DNA of 64,000 bases. Origin: Lachnospiraceae bacterium (GTDB lineage Bacteria; Bacillota; Clostridia; Lachnospirales; Lachnospiraceae). The DNA lies in assembly GCA_017511045.1 (NCBI GenBank), contig JAFWLM010000120.1, positions 1 to 64,000 on the forward strand. The letters run 5' to 3'. The position numbers were made by a program, and so were the translations under genes. Shown piece after piece: positions 7,855 through 16,268 of this stretch. Below the pieces are notes generated by a model. It was not told the origin of the DNA. It saw nothing but the letters and a program-made list of their open reading frames with translations, and searched no databases. The first letter of the stretch is position 1; the number at the start of each line of letters is the position of its first letter.

Positions 7855-8517
7855 ATGAAGAGTGTATCGAAAAAAGTTTTATTGATCCTGCTTGCCTGCA
7901 TACTGGTGTTTACACTTGTGCTGGTTGCGTGCGGCAAAAAGAAAGAAGAGAAAAAAGAGACCAAGCAGCCGACGACGGCGGAGACAACGACAGCCGCTCC
8001 GGAAACAACGACGGCAGCGGACAGCGAAGCCGCAGGCGAATATGAACAGATCGTTCTCAACCTGATCGACCGCTACAACAAACTGTTATATGTCGACGGC
8101 GCAGCGCTGCAGGCAGATGACAACACGACCTATACAGACGGAATGTACCAATACCGCTTGGTCACGGACGAAGAATTCAAAAGCTTCGGCCACATCAACA
8201 TTTACTTAGACGACACACTCACGGTGGATGCGGCAAGAGAATGCTTCCCGTATCTCGTCGATCCGGGCAGCAGCAGCGTTCCGGTCTATCTTTACATCAA
8301 TGACGGGTCCGTCCCGGAAGGGCTCTACGAACTTCAAGCAGGCAAAGGCCTCTATCCATATATCGTCAATGAGATCACGGACATTACGGTCGACTCCGAC
8401 ACCAGCTTCCGCGCGACCGTGTCAGTCGAGGTCACAAACGCAGACGGCGTGCTCGAAATGACATGTGTACAGGATGAAGGAAAATGGAAGATCGGATCAT
8501 GGAATCTGACACAGTAG
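7855..8517 (+). CDS. Lipoprotein of unknown function
   Basis: 220 residues. An N-terminal signal ending LVLVAC (Cys24) marks a lipoprotein; residues about 27-60 are a Lys/Glu then Thr/Ala-rich linker of the type that spans the wall. The globular part (about 65-220) is acidic and not recognised; its second half looks like a small beta-rich domain (FRATVSVEVTNADGVLEM). It follows the zinc-ribbon permease-like gene by 19 bases with AGGAGG before the ATG, so the two are likely one transcript. It could be a partner of the permease-like protein; this is inference only. Confidence 0.7.
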   Translation: MKSVSKKVLLILLACILVFTLVLVACGKKKEEKKETKQPTTAETTTAAPETTTAADSEAAGEYEQIVLNLIDRYNKLLYVDGAALQADDNTTYTDGMYQYRLVTDEEFKSFGHINIYLDDTLTVDAARECFPYLVDPGSSSVPVYLYINDGSVPEGLYELQAGKGLYPYIVNEITDITVDSDTSFRATVSVEVTNADGVLEMTCVQDEGKWKIGSWNLTQ

Positions 8518-8549
8518 CCATCCGGCAGAATCAAATATAAAAAAGAAAC

Positions 8550-8588
8550 AAGGGTATGAGGCAGTGAAACCTCATACCCTTATTTTTT
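8550..8588. terminator. Bidirectional terminator
   Basis: AAGGGTATGAGG-N8-CCTCATACCCTT is a perfect 12-bp stem with a T-run on the plus side and an A-run on the other, between converging genes. Confidence 0.85.
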
Positions 8589-8602
8589 AAATCGGAAAAA
8601 GA

Positions 8603-9400
8603 TTAATCATATTTATGGATCGCCTTGTGGCAGTGTGCGGCTAGGAGGTCCGGGCAGGTCATGTGGGGTGCGTGAGAGCAGGGGAGCCAGCTCCATTCGA
8701 AGCCGCCGCGCTCTGCAGTTGCGATGTTGGCGTACGGCATCCATGCAGGCGTCCATGCGCCGACTGTGAAATCGCAGGCAGAAATCTTCGCCAGCTCTTC
8801 GGCCGAATAGCTGTGCGAGTCGATCGTTCCCAGATACCACTGTCCCCAGTATGCGGCGTTTTTATCCAGACGGGCATTGGTCTCTGCATCATATGCCTCC
8901 GGCGGGTAAAAGCTGATCGAGCAGGCGACGTTGAACGGCGGCACGCCCTCGATATGCGGGGCATACACCTCCGTGAAGGTCTTGATAAACTCAAAGCCCG
9001 CACCCGGAAGCGGCGTATCCATCTGAAGCGCAGCCTCATGGATCATGATGTTTTTGATCAGTTCCGGATACATCACACCGGTCATGAGCACCGCCTGACC
9101 GCCGGAACTGCAGCCGTACACAGAAGCCTTCCCCATATCCATGTAGCGGATGATGGCGGCGATGTCGTCCGCCAGGATCTCTGGTGTGACATGCACATCT
9201 ACTGTTGGCAGCGATCTCGAGCCACCACGCGGGTCAAATGCGACTACAGTGAATTCATCCGCCATCAGTTCGGCGAAAGCAGAATAAACACCGGCGTCAT
9301 TCGAACCATCCGGCATGACGATCATCAAAGGGCCGGAACCACGCTGCTCGCAGTAGAGCTCGCAGTCTTTAGTTGGCACATAAAAAGTTTTCATTTCCAT
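8603..9400 (-). CDS. Alpha/beta hydrolase
   Basis: 265 residues from the ATG at 9400, which has GGAGGTG 6 bases upstream; the longer frame from 9430 lacks a ribosome site. The fold is shown by an N-terminal strand with DPRGGSRS, the nucleophile elbow GCSSGGQ and a late histidine in CSHAPHMTCP that completes the triad with an Asp. It should hydrolyse an ester or similar small molecule in the cytoplasm. No signal peptide. Monocistronic, converging with the preceding lipoprotein operon. The substrate cannot be told. Confidence 0.85.
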   Translation of the reverse strand: MEMKTFYVPTKDCELYCEQRGSGPLMIVMPDGSNDAGVYSAFAELMADEFTVVAFDPRGGSRSLPTVDVHVTPEILADDIAAIIRYMDMGKASVYGCSSGGQAVLMTGVMYPELIKNIMIHEAALQMDTPLPGAGFEFIKTFTEVYAPHIEGVPPFNVACSISFYPPEAYDAETNARLDKNAAYWGQWYLGTIDSHSYSAEELAKISACDFTVGAWTPAWMPYANIATAERGGFEWSWLPCSHAPHMTCPDLLAAHCHKAIHKYD

Positions 9401-9513
9401 TGATACACCTCCATGAAAATACAACTTCATCTAAGTAATATAATAGCGGAGAATGAGGTGGAGTTAAAGGGGAAAGAGGGGTGCGGGAAAGTATTTTCTT
9501 GCTGGGAAAATAA

Positions 9514-10116
9514 TGGGACAGGATAGCAGTTAAGATACAATTAGTCATAAGCGGCCTTGTCCTTTCAGGATGTGGTAAGGCAAATACTGGAGGGGAAGCA
9601 GCAGGCGCGCCGAAGCAGGACGCGGATGCAGGAACTGCAGCGGTTCAGGAAGAGACCACAGAGGAAGAGACGACCGTGAACAGTGTCCATGAGATTGAGG
9701 GTTGGCCGGCTGATGTACCTGCGCCGGATTTCGGAGGGACACTCGATGCTCTCAACCCCGGAAAAGATAGTCTTGACCTTACTTTTAGGGACATAGATCC
9801 CGCTAAAGCAGCACAGTATGTTCAAAAACTGAAAGATGCAGGTTTTACATCCTGGCTTAGGGAAGAAGATAAACCGATGAATACCACTGCGCAACTAGTG
9901 GACAAAAATGGAGAGACTGCGATTCACCATATTATTTACGCAGCAAAAGGTGAGCCGGTTTACAACGAAATGTTAGGTAGAGAACTTATTGAAGATGGCT
10001 ACTATATTCATATGGTGTATACGGATGTTGATGAGTATACAATAGAAGGGGGATTCCAATCTACGCCAAAAGTAGAACTCTATCTTTCATGGGAAAATCC
10101 ACTTGTATATCAATAA
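9514..10116 (+). pseudogene. Lipoprotein gene without a recognisable start codon
   Basis: From 9514 the frame is open and encodes a plausible lipoprotein signal (VKIQLVISGLVLSGC) followed by a Glu/Thr-rich linker and a globular domain that ends YLSWENPLVYQ. The stop at 9511-9513 closes the frame just before the signal, and no ATG, GTG or TTG with a ribosome site lies between it and the lipobox. The first in-frame start codon, GTG at 9676, falls after the lipobox and has no ribosome site. Either the 5' end has decayed or an unusual codon (for example ATA at 9523) is used. The domain is not recognised. Confidence 0.55.
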
Positions 10117-10153
10117 TAAGCAGCAGAGAGATTTGAAAACTATTTAACGATAT

Positions 10154-10187
10154 CCAGTCCTGACTAAAGTCGGGGCTGGTGTTTTTA
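10154..10187 (+). terminator. Terminator after the start-less lipoprotein
   Basis: CCAGTCCTGAC-N4-GTCGGGGCTGG with one or two wobble/mismatch positions, followed by TGTTTTTATTT. Confidence 0.75.
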
Positions 10188-10475
10188 TTTAGGCCACAAT
10201 TATGGGCGAACTATTGTTTGTGGTTTTTATGGGACAGTATGGATGGTATAAGGAAAATGAGGATAAAATGAGGGAAAAATCATCTTTGCAGAGATCGTTT
10301 ATTACACATTTTGCAAATCGTATACATATTAAAAAGATGTATTTTATAGTATAATAACAAAGATTAGGGCGGTCATATATTAAGAGGTAAACCTTCAAGC
10401 ATTTTCTTGACAGAGCACCTCAAAAGAGAACCCTGTTTTACAATGAATCATTGTACCAAGAAGAAGGAGAATGCA
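10188..10475 (+). other. AT-rich leader of the restriction-modification locus
   Basis: No gene is supported here. TATAAT at 10350-10355 is a good -10 box about 120 bases before hsdM, with no convincing -35. The base composition shifts from the GC-richer left flank to AT-rich, marking the left border of the defence island. Confidence 0.4.
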
Positions 10476-11981
10476 ATGGCTAAAAAAACTCAGGCAAATA
10501 TTGGATTTGAAAAACAGATATGGGATGCGGCATGTGTTTTGTGGGGACATATTCCAGCTGCTGAATATAGAAAGGTTATTATCGGATTAATATTCCTTCG
10601 TTATGTTTCTACCGCTTTTGAAAGAAGATATGAAGAACTGGTAGAAGACGGCGATGGCTTTGAAGATGATCGTGACGCATACACGATGGAAAATATCTTT
10701 TTTGTGCCAGAAGAGGCAAGGTGGAAAACGATTGCTTCTGCAGCACATACGCCTGAGATCGGTAAAGTTATTGACAATGCAATGAGAGCCATTGAGGCCG
10801 AGAATAAAAGTTTGAAAGGCGTATTGCCTGCAAATTACGCTAATCCTGACTTGGATAAGCAAGTGCTTGGAGATGTGGTTGATATCTTTACAAATATGAA
10901 TATGGGAGATGCGGAAGAAAGCCAAGATCTTCTAGGCAGAACCTATGAGTATTGTATTGCACAATTTGCCGAAAAAGAAGGTACCGGTGGTGGAGAATTC
11001 TATACACCAGCTAGTGTAGTAAAAACTCTTGTTGAAATATTGAAACCATTTTCGAATTGCCGTGTGTATGACCCATGCTGTGGATCCGGAGGTATGTTTG
11101 TTCAAAGTGCTAAGTTTATAAAAGCACATTCCAGAAATAGAGGCAGTATTTCTGTTTATGGACAGGAGGCAAACCCGGATACCTGGAAGATGGCGAAATT
11201 AAATATGGCAATTCGAGGAATTGAGCCGGATTTTGGCCCACATCAGGCAGATACATTTACAAATGATTTGCATCCAACGTTAAAAGCAGATTTCATCCTT
11301 GCAAATCCGCCGTTTAACTATCACCCATGGGGACAGGAAAAACTAACAGACGATGTAAGGTGGAAGTATGGATTACCACCAGCAGGTAATGCGAACTATG
11401 CTTGGATTCAGCATATGATCCATCACCTTGCACCAAAGGGAAAAATTGGATTGGTGTTAGCGAATGGTGCACTTTCAACACAATCAAGCGGTGAAGGCGA
11501 GATTAGAAAAAGGATCATTGAAGATGATTTAATTGAAGGAATTGTTGCTCTTCCGACACAGCTTTTCTACAGTGTAACAATTCCAGTCACGCTCTGGTTC
11601 ATCACAAAAGGAAAGAAGCAAAAAGGAAAGACACTGTTTATTGATGCTCGCAAGATGGGCCATATGGTGGACAGAAAACATCGTGATTTCACGGATGAAG
11701 ATATTAAAAAACTGGCCGATACCTTTGAGTCCTTCCAAAACGGTACACTTGAGGATATAAAAGGCTTCTGCGCTGTTGCAACATTGCAGGACATTGAAAA
11801 ACAGGATTTTATTCTTACGCCGGGACGCTATGTAGGTATTGAAGAGCAAGAGGATGACGGTGAGCCGTTCGAAGAAAAAATGGCACGGCTAACGTCGGAA
11901 CTCTCTGATATGTTCACGAAATCCCATGAGTTGGAGGATGAAATTCGGGAAAAATTGAATGCTATTGGATTTAAAATGTAG
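10476..11981 (+). CDS. hsdM: Type I restriction-modification system methyltransferase subunit
   Basis: The 501-residue protein has the N-terminal helical HsdM domain (FEKQIWDAACVLWGHI) and an adenine N6-methylase core with the SAM motif DPCCGSGGMF (near residue 198) and the catalytic NPPF (near 275). It methylates adenine in the site chosen by HsdS and is also needed for restriction. AAGGAG lies 7-8 bases before the ATG at 10476; the frame upstream to 10407 has no ribosome site. It is the first gene of the locus. The split hsdS follows after 124 bases. Confidence 0.96.
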   Translation: MAKKTQANIGFEKQIWDAACVLWGHIPAAEYRKVIIGLIFLRYVSTAFERRYEELVEDGDGFEDDRDAYTMENIFFVPEEARWKTIASAAHTPEIGKVIDNAMRAIEAENKSLKGVLPANYANPDLDKQVLGDVVDIFTNMNMGDAEESQDLLGRTYEYCIAQFAEKEGTGGGEFYTPASVVKTLVEILKPFSNCRVYDPCCGSGGMFVQSAKFIKAHSRNRGSISVYGQEANPDTWKMAKLNMAIRGIEPDFGPHQADTFTNDLHPTLKADFILANPPFNYHPWGQEKLTDDVRWKYGLPPAGNANYAWIQHMIHHLAPKGKIGLVLANGALSTQSSGEGEIRKRIIEDDLIEGIVALPTQLFYSVTIPVTLWFITKGKKQKGKTLFIDARKMGHMVDRKHRDFTDEDIKKLADTFESFQNGTLEDIKGFCAVATLQDIEKQDFILTPGRYVGIEEQEDDGEPFEEKMARLTSELSDMFTKSHELEDEIREKLNAIGFKM

Positions 11982-12105
11982 AGGAATGATATACGAATAG
12001 AAACTCTGCAGGTGTCGGATCATAGAATTTATCTTGCAAAATACAATAAAAAGGAAAACGTGATAATAGGATGCAAGAAATACAATGGACAGGACGGAAA
12101 GGTAT

Positions 12106-12609
12106 ATGGGAAGAATAATCAATTGCAAAGTTGGAGATCTAGTTGTCAATTATGATAGATTTAGAAAACCTTTATCTTCGAGAGAACGCGAAAAAAGAAA
12201 AGGGCCATATCCTTACTATGGAGCTACTTGTATTTTCGATTATATTGATGATTATATATTTGATGGGGATTATATTTTGCTTGGAGAAGATGGTACTGTT
12301 ATAAATGAAGATGGATCACCGGTCCTTCAACGGATTACCGGGAAAACATGGGTTAATAATCATGCACATGTTCTGCAAAATACTGAGAGAATTGACTTTG
12401 ATTATCTATATTATGCATTAAAAAATTCACGGTTTAACAGTGCGGTTACAGGAGCAGTACAACCCAAAATATCTCAAGCAAATATGAATGCGGTTGTTCT
12501 TAGAATACATGAGGATATTGTTGAGCAGAAAAAAATAGCCAGATATCTGTTGGCAATTGATGAAAGAATAAACCTCAACAATAAGATAAACGAGAATTTA
12601 GTGGCTTAA
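12106..12609 (+). CDS. hsdS: HsdS specificity subunit, truncated 5' half (first target domain)
   Basis: 167 residues: one target-recognition domain followed by a helical spacer (EQKKIARYLLAIDERINLNNKINENL). The gene stops three codons after the recombination site at 12587-12600. Whole HsdS proteins have two such halves and about 400 residues. Joining codon 161 to the silent cassette on the opposite strand would give a 405-residue HsdS in frame, so this is the 'switched' state, not random decay. GGAAAGG just upstream favours ATG 12106 over 12085. A half-HsdS may still work as a dimer, as known in some systems. Confidence 0.88.
   Translation: MGRIINCKVGDLVVNYDRFRKPLSSREREKRKGPYPYYGATCIFDYIDDYIFDGDYILLGEDGTVINEDGSPVLQRITGKTWVNNHAHVLQNTERIDFDYLYYALKNSRFNSAVTGAVQPKISQANMNAVVLRIHEDIVEQKKIARYLLAIDERINLNNKINENLVA
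12587..12600 (+). repeat. hsdS recombination site 1
   Basis: TAAACGAGAATTTA, with short inverted arms TAAA/TTTA around a 6-bp centre, the size expected for a tyrosine recombinase core. It codes for Asn-Glu-Asn-Leu in the HsdS spacer. Confidence 0.85.
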
Positions 12610-13342
12610 AGGTCAAGCTCGGAGACATCCAATTCGCCTGACATAAGCTTCGGCAAAAGGGTATCTCGAAGCTTTGATAGCTTCATCTTCTCGGCGCAGT
12701 TAGTAAAAATGGTTGTAAAAAGAGGCTGGACCCATTTGCAGAATTCTTGTACAAGCGGATGAGAGGGATGATAGATCCATATTTCGTTTACATTTTGCTG
12801 GTTGATTCCCGGAATGGCAGCTTTTCCACCATTATTGGCTAGCCAATGATATGGATAATCAGTTTGCATATACAAATAAGCAAACTCGTTATACCCCCTG
12901 TCATTGAAGTCTAGCTTAAATACATGCTCATTGATATAGAATTCCTCATAAGGGAATCCTTCACCAAACATCGAGAAATGAGGTGTAAATGTTCCGGGCT
13001 TTCCACCATCTTTGTATAAGAGAAGTTCATATCCTTCGATTTTGCCTTTTTTCATTGACATGGCAAATTCACGAGGAATGAATTTCGCGGAGGATGAATC
13101 AAATACACCTAATTGTTTTACATTCTCTGCGCCAACGCTGGGGATCCCTTCCGAAACAGCACCACCTTTGGGCCGCTTTCCGGTCTCCAAGATATGGGGA
13201 AGGTCCTGAATCTGAACCATTTTTAGAGATTGAGGAATCTGGTAACCTGATGGGCCCTCGATCATAGGTTCATCAAAAGGATCAAAATCTACAAACCAAG
13301 ACGTGAACAAAGTCTTCGCTTGCTGAAGTAAATTCTCGTTTA
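12606..13342 (-). CDS. hsdS: Silent hsdS 3' cassette A (second target domain, inverted)
   Basis: On the minus strand the frame from the recombination site reads NENLLQQAKTLFTSWFVDFDPF, the conserved HsdS spacer, then a complete second target-recognition domain, the distal helix (EKMKLSKLRDTLLPKLMSGELDV) and a stop. It has 244 codons from the site but no start or ribosome site of its own; the upstream codons 13385-13343 are an accident of the neighbouring gene. Its last codons overlap the stop of the truncated first half. The distal end also resembles the 3' end of the intact hsdS copy, as expected for exchangeable cassettes. Confidence 0.9.
13329..13342 (-). repeat. hsdS recombination site 2 (inverted)
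   Basis: Perfect reverse complement of site 1. It marks the 5' end of cassette A. Confidence 0.85.
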
Positions 13343-13367
13343 GAGTTTGGAAAAAAGGAGAAATGCA

Positions 13368-13853
13368 ATGGATATAATAGAACAAATCAAAGCCATTATA
13401 GTTAGAAATCCAGTTGTAGCCGTGGAAGCAGATGAACTATGTTTTTTTCAAGCAAACAGTCAATATGGACAGCAGGTGGAACAAATAAAAACAACAACAA
13501 AGCCAGGAATTGGGATTGGCATAGGAGTTCCGGTTACAAAACATTTCGGAATTGGAATTGGAAGAAGAAAAGTCAAAACCAAAACGACTCGTGAAGTTGT
13601 TTGGGAAAAAACTCAATGTGTTGTTATGCTTACCTCTAACAGATTTCTATATAAAATAGCAAATCAGATTTATCAGTTGAATCTCGATACTTTTCAAGAC
13701 ATTCAGCTTCACAATGACGCGATAACGATTGTCAGTAATGGAAAACCATATTATTTCTTTATGAAGAATAGTGATGTTCAAAGATTTATGACAACATGGG
13801 GATTAATTGGTGAAGCAGCTAGAAATGGCTTAAATGTAAAAGATTTTATGTAA
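13368..13853 (+). CDS. Unknown protein encoded inside the invertible region
   Basis: 161 residues from the ATG at 13368, which has AAGGAG 8 bases upstream, almost the same leader as hsdM (AAGGAGAAATGCAATG versus AAGGAGAATGCAATG). It has no signal or membrane span. A Gly/Ile-rich stretch (PGIGIGIGVPVTKHFGIGIG) precedes a basic turn and a beta-rich C-terminal part (VVMLTSNRFLYKI ... TIVSNGKPYYFFM) that looks like a small PH-like domain ending in an amphipathic helix; this is a guess from pattern only. Its position between two inversion sites and directly before the recombinase suggests a link to the switch or to the restriction enzyme. Confidence 0.65.
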   Translation: MDIIEQIKAIIVRNPVVAVEADELCFFQANSQYGQQVEQIKTTTKPGIGIGIGVPVTKHFGIGIGRRKVKTKTTREVVWEKTQCVVMLTSNRFLYKIANQIYQLNLDTFQDIQLHNDAITIVSNGKPYYFFMKNSDVQRFMTTWGLIGEAARNGLNVKDFM

Positions 13854-13972
13854 CTTGAGTGTCTAACACTTGCGCTTTAATTGTAAATAAACTCCTACCA
13901 ACGGCGGGAGTAACACCAACGGAACTGCCGTTGATGTCGTTCTCTGGAAATATTTATAGAAGGAGAAACGAC

Positions 13973-14959
13973 ATGAAACAGAAATTAATAACGGAAGTAA
14001 TGCAGCAAATGTTGCCATACCTCGACAATGCTCAGCTGAAACAGTTGAGACAGGTGATGGCGCAAACAGTCTTTCACTATGATGTAACTAGCGTAGAAGT
14101 TAAGCCGGAGGAGGACAACGGCAATGACCTTGTAGCAATGTTCATAGCCGCCAAGCGGATCGAGGGATGCTCGGAAAAGACGTTGAAGTATTACCAGACT
14201 ACGATTGATGCGATGGTCACAACTCTCGGCAAGAATGTCCAACATATTCTCACGGAGGATTTACGGACATACCTCACTGAGTATCAGAGCAGGAACCAGT
14301 CGAGCCGGGTAACAATTGACAACATCCGACGTATATTGTCTAGCTTCTTTTCGTGGCTGGAGGATGAGGATTATATCATAAAAAGTCCTGTACGCCGGAT
14401 TCATAAGGTGAAAACGGCAAGCAGTATCAAAGAGACCTACTCGGATGAGGACTTGGAGAAGATGCGTGATAATTGCGAGGAGCTGCGGGACTTGGCGATA
14501 ATCGATATGTTGGCCTCAACGGGAATGCGTGTCGGCGAGATGGTTCTTCTGAACCGCGATGATATTAACTTTTCGGAGCGGGAATGCGTGGTGTTTGGAA
14601 AGGGCGATAAGGAACGGATCGTGTACTTTGATGCCAGAGCCAAGCTGCATCTTCAGGAGTATCTTGCCAGCCGGAAGGATGAGAATCCCGCCCTGTTCGT
14701 AACACTCAGGGCTCCGCACGAGCGGATACAGATCGGTGGAATCGAGCATCGGCTCCGTGAAATGGGCAGGCGGCTGAATATTCCGAAAGTGCATCCACAT
14801 AAGTTTCGGCGTACGCTGGCGACAATGGCCATTGATAAAGGAATGCCGATTGAGCAGCTTCAGCGGCTCCTTGGGCATCAGAGAATAGATACGACTTTGC
14901 AGTACGCAATGGTCAAGCAGAGCAACGTGAAAACGGCTCATAGGAAATATATAGGTTAG
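13973..14959 (+). CDS. Tyrosine recombinase (Xer-like) of the hsdS inversion system
   Basis: 328 residues from the ATG at 13973 (AGAAGGAG 8 bases upstream). The N-terminal SAM-like core-binding domain (about 50-140) is followed by the catalytic domain with Arg186 (TGMRVGE), Lys210 (GKGDKER), His276 and Arg279 (HPHKFRRT), His302 (LLGHQ) and nucleophile Tyr311 (TTLQYA). All catalytic residues are present. It ends 9 bases before the intact hsdS and lies between the two pairs of sites, so it is the obvious enzyme for their inversion. Its base composition is higher in GC than the neighbours, which may mean a separate origin. Similar gene pairs are known in phase-variable type I systems. Confidence 0.93.
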   Translation: MKQKLITEVMQQMLPYLDNAQLKQLRQVMAQTVFHYDVTSVEVKPEEDNGNDLVAMFIAAKRIEGCSEKTLKYYQTTIDAMVTTLGKNVQHILTEDLRTYLTEYQSRNQSSRVTIDNIRRILSSFFSWLEDEDYIIKSPVRRIHKVKTASSIKETYSDEDLEKMRDNCEELRDLAIIDMLASTGMRVGEMVLLNRDDINFSERECVVFGKGDKERIVYFDARAKLHLQEYLASRKDENPALFVTLRAPHERIQIGGIEHRLREMGRRLNIPKVHPHKFRRTLATMAIDKGMPIEQLQRLLGHQRIDTTLQYAMVKQSNVKTAHRKYIG

Positions 14960-14968
14960 GACGGTGAC

Positions 14969-16174
14969 ATGATGGAAATCCAGAATGCGACTTTAGCTTC
15001 ACTATCTGTGGACGGACGTGGTTCATATGGAATTGGAGCATCAGCTGTTGAACGATCTGAAGATTTATATACTTATCTTCGCATCACGGACATTCGGGAT
15101 GACGGAACGCTCAATATGACTGATTTGAAATCGGTTGATGATGATAAAGCCGCTCAATATCTATTGAAGCCGAACGATATAGTATTTGCGCGAACTGGAG
15201 CAAGTACCGGTCGGAACTACTTTTATGATGGAACCGACGGGGAATTTGTGTACGCCGGATTCCTTATCAAGTTCAGTATTGATCCTAACAAAGTGAATCC
15301 TAAGTATGTAAAGTATTACTGTCTGTCTGATGCATACAGGGGATGGATTCACTCTTTTAATACAGGAAGTACACGTGGAAATATCAACGCTCAAACCCTT
15401 GGCGGAATGCCAGTGCCAATTCCACCGCGTCCGCAGCAGGATGGAATCGTAGACATCCTCTCAAGTATAGATGAAAAAATACGAAAGAATACGGAGGTAA
15501 ACGAGAATTTAACTGAACAAGCCCGTGCAGTATTTCAAGCATGGTTCATTGATTACGAACCATTTGGTGGTGTGGCTCCTTCAGACTGGCATCCATCCAC
15601 ATTGGGACAAATAGCCGAAATGAAAACCGATAGCTGGTCGCCGGCAAATAATCCCAATGTTGTGGTTGAGCATTACAGTATTCCTGCTTTTGACGAGCAA
15701 CACTTCCCAGTGTTTGAGATTGCATCTGGAATCAAGAGCAACAAGTACCTCCTCAATTCAAATTCGGTGATGATTTCCAAATTGAATCCTGGCACAAAGC
15801 GTATATGGAGGCCAATGTGTCTTTCGGCGCATCCCGTCTGCTCTACGGAATTCATTGTTTATGAGGCAAAGAAACAGGACCAGAGGGATTACATCTATTC
15901 GATCCTTGATAGCGTTCCTTTCCTTAACCATCTTTGCTCTCATACAACAGGATCAACCAATAGCCGTCAACGCGCAACACCGAAAAGCACTTTAGACTTT
16001 ACTCTGTGCCTGCCGCCTGATTCCGTTATTGAGGATTTCTGTCAGATTGTTACGCCTATGTACGATCTGATTGCCTCTAACATTGTTGAGAATCAGTCAT
16101 TAGCAAAAGTAAGGGACAATTTACTTCCTCGATTAATGTACGGCGAACTGGATGTCTCCTGCCTGGACCTCTAA
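14969..16174 (+). CDS. hsdS: HsdS specificity subunit, intact copy
   Basis: 401 residues with two target-recognition domains separated by helices: DEKIRKNTEVNENL at the recombination site (codons 178-181) and the C-terminal helix ending in MYGELDVSCLDL. It directs HsdM and HsdR to a split target sequence. As the only full-length copy in this orientation it probably sets the present specificity. It is translated from the recombinase transcript (9-base gap; weak ribosome site TAGGACGGTGA before tandem ATGs). The first domain differs strongly from that of the truncated copy and the second from cassette A, so recombination would change both recognition halves. Confidence 0.93.
   Translation: MMEIQNATLASLSVDGRGSYGIGASAVERSEDLYTYLRITDIRDDGTLNMTDLKSVDDDKAAQYLLKPNDIVFARTGASTGRNYFYDGTDGEFVYAGFLIKFSIDPNKVNPKYVKYYCLSDAYRGWIHSFNTGSTRGNINAQTLGGMPVPIPPRPQQDGIVDILSSIDEKIRKNTEVNENLTEQARAVFQAWFIDYEPFGGVAPSDWHPSTLGQIAEMKTDSWSPANNPNVVVEHYSIPAFDEQHFPVFEIASGIKSNKYLLNSNSVMISKLNPGTKRIWRPMCLSAHPVCSTEFIVYEAKKQDQRDYIYSILDSVPFLNHLCSHTTGSTNSRQRATPKSTLDFTLCLPPDSVIEDFCQIVTPMYDLIASNIVENQSLAKVRDNLLPRLMYGELDVSCLDL
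15498..15511 (+). repeat. hsdS recombination site 3
   Basis: TAAACGAGAATTTA, identical to site 1 and in the same reading frame of HsdS. Confidence 0.85.
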
Positions 16175-16179
16175 GCCTC

Positions 16180-16193
16180 AAAATTCTCGTTTA
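16180..16193 (-). repeat. hsdS recombination site 4 (inverted)
   Basis: AAAATTCTCGTTTA, one mismatch from the reverse complement of site 1. It lies 5 bases after the stop of the intact hsdS. Its minus-strand flank (ATTTTGAGGCTTAGAGGTC) resembles the plus-strand flank of site 1 (ATTTAGTGGCTTAAAGGTC), so both are distal ends of cassettes. Confidence 0.8.
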
Positions 16194-16268
16194 TACGAAT
16201 AAAAGAAACAAACTTATAAAAGTCAGATAGAATAAAGAAACATTTACATTCATAAAGGAGGCAAACAA

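Larger units (their letters stand above)
12587..16193. other. Predicted hsdS shufflon (invertible region)
   Basis: Two direct and two inverted copies of one 14-bp site bracket cassette A (12600-13329), a central segment with the orphan gene, the recombinase and one 5' half (13342-15498), and cassette B (15511-16180). Any inverted pair could recombine, giving four in-frame HsdS combinations of predicted lengths 405, 385, 421 and 401 residues. The present order is the 401-residue form plus a truncated half. Confidence 0.85.

Noticed and set aside
10188..10475. Attachment site or transfer origin at the island border
   Set aside because: No tRNA, no direct repeat with the other side and no integrase apart from the hsdS recombinase.
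12085..12609. A decayed hsdS pseudogene
   Set aside because: The break coincides with a recombination site and the missing half is intact on the opposite strand, in frame.
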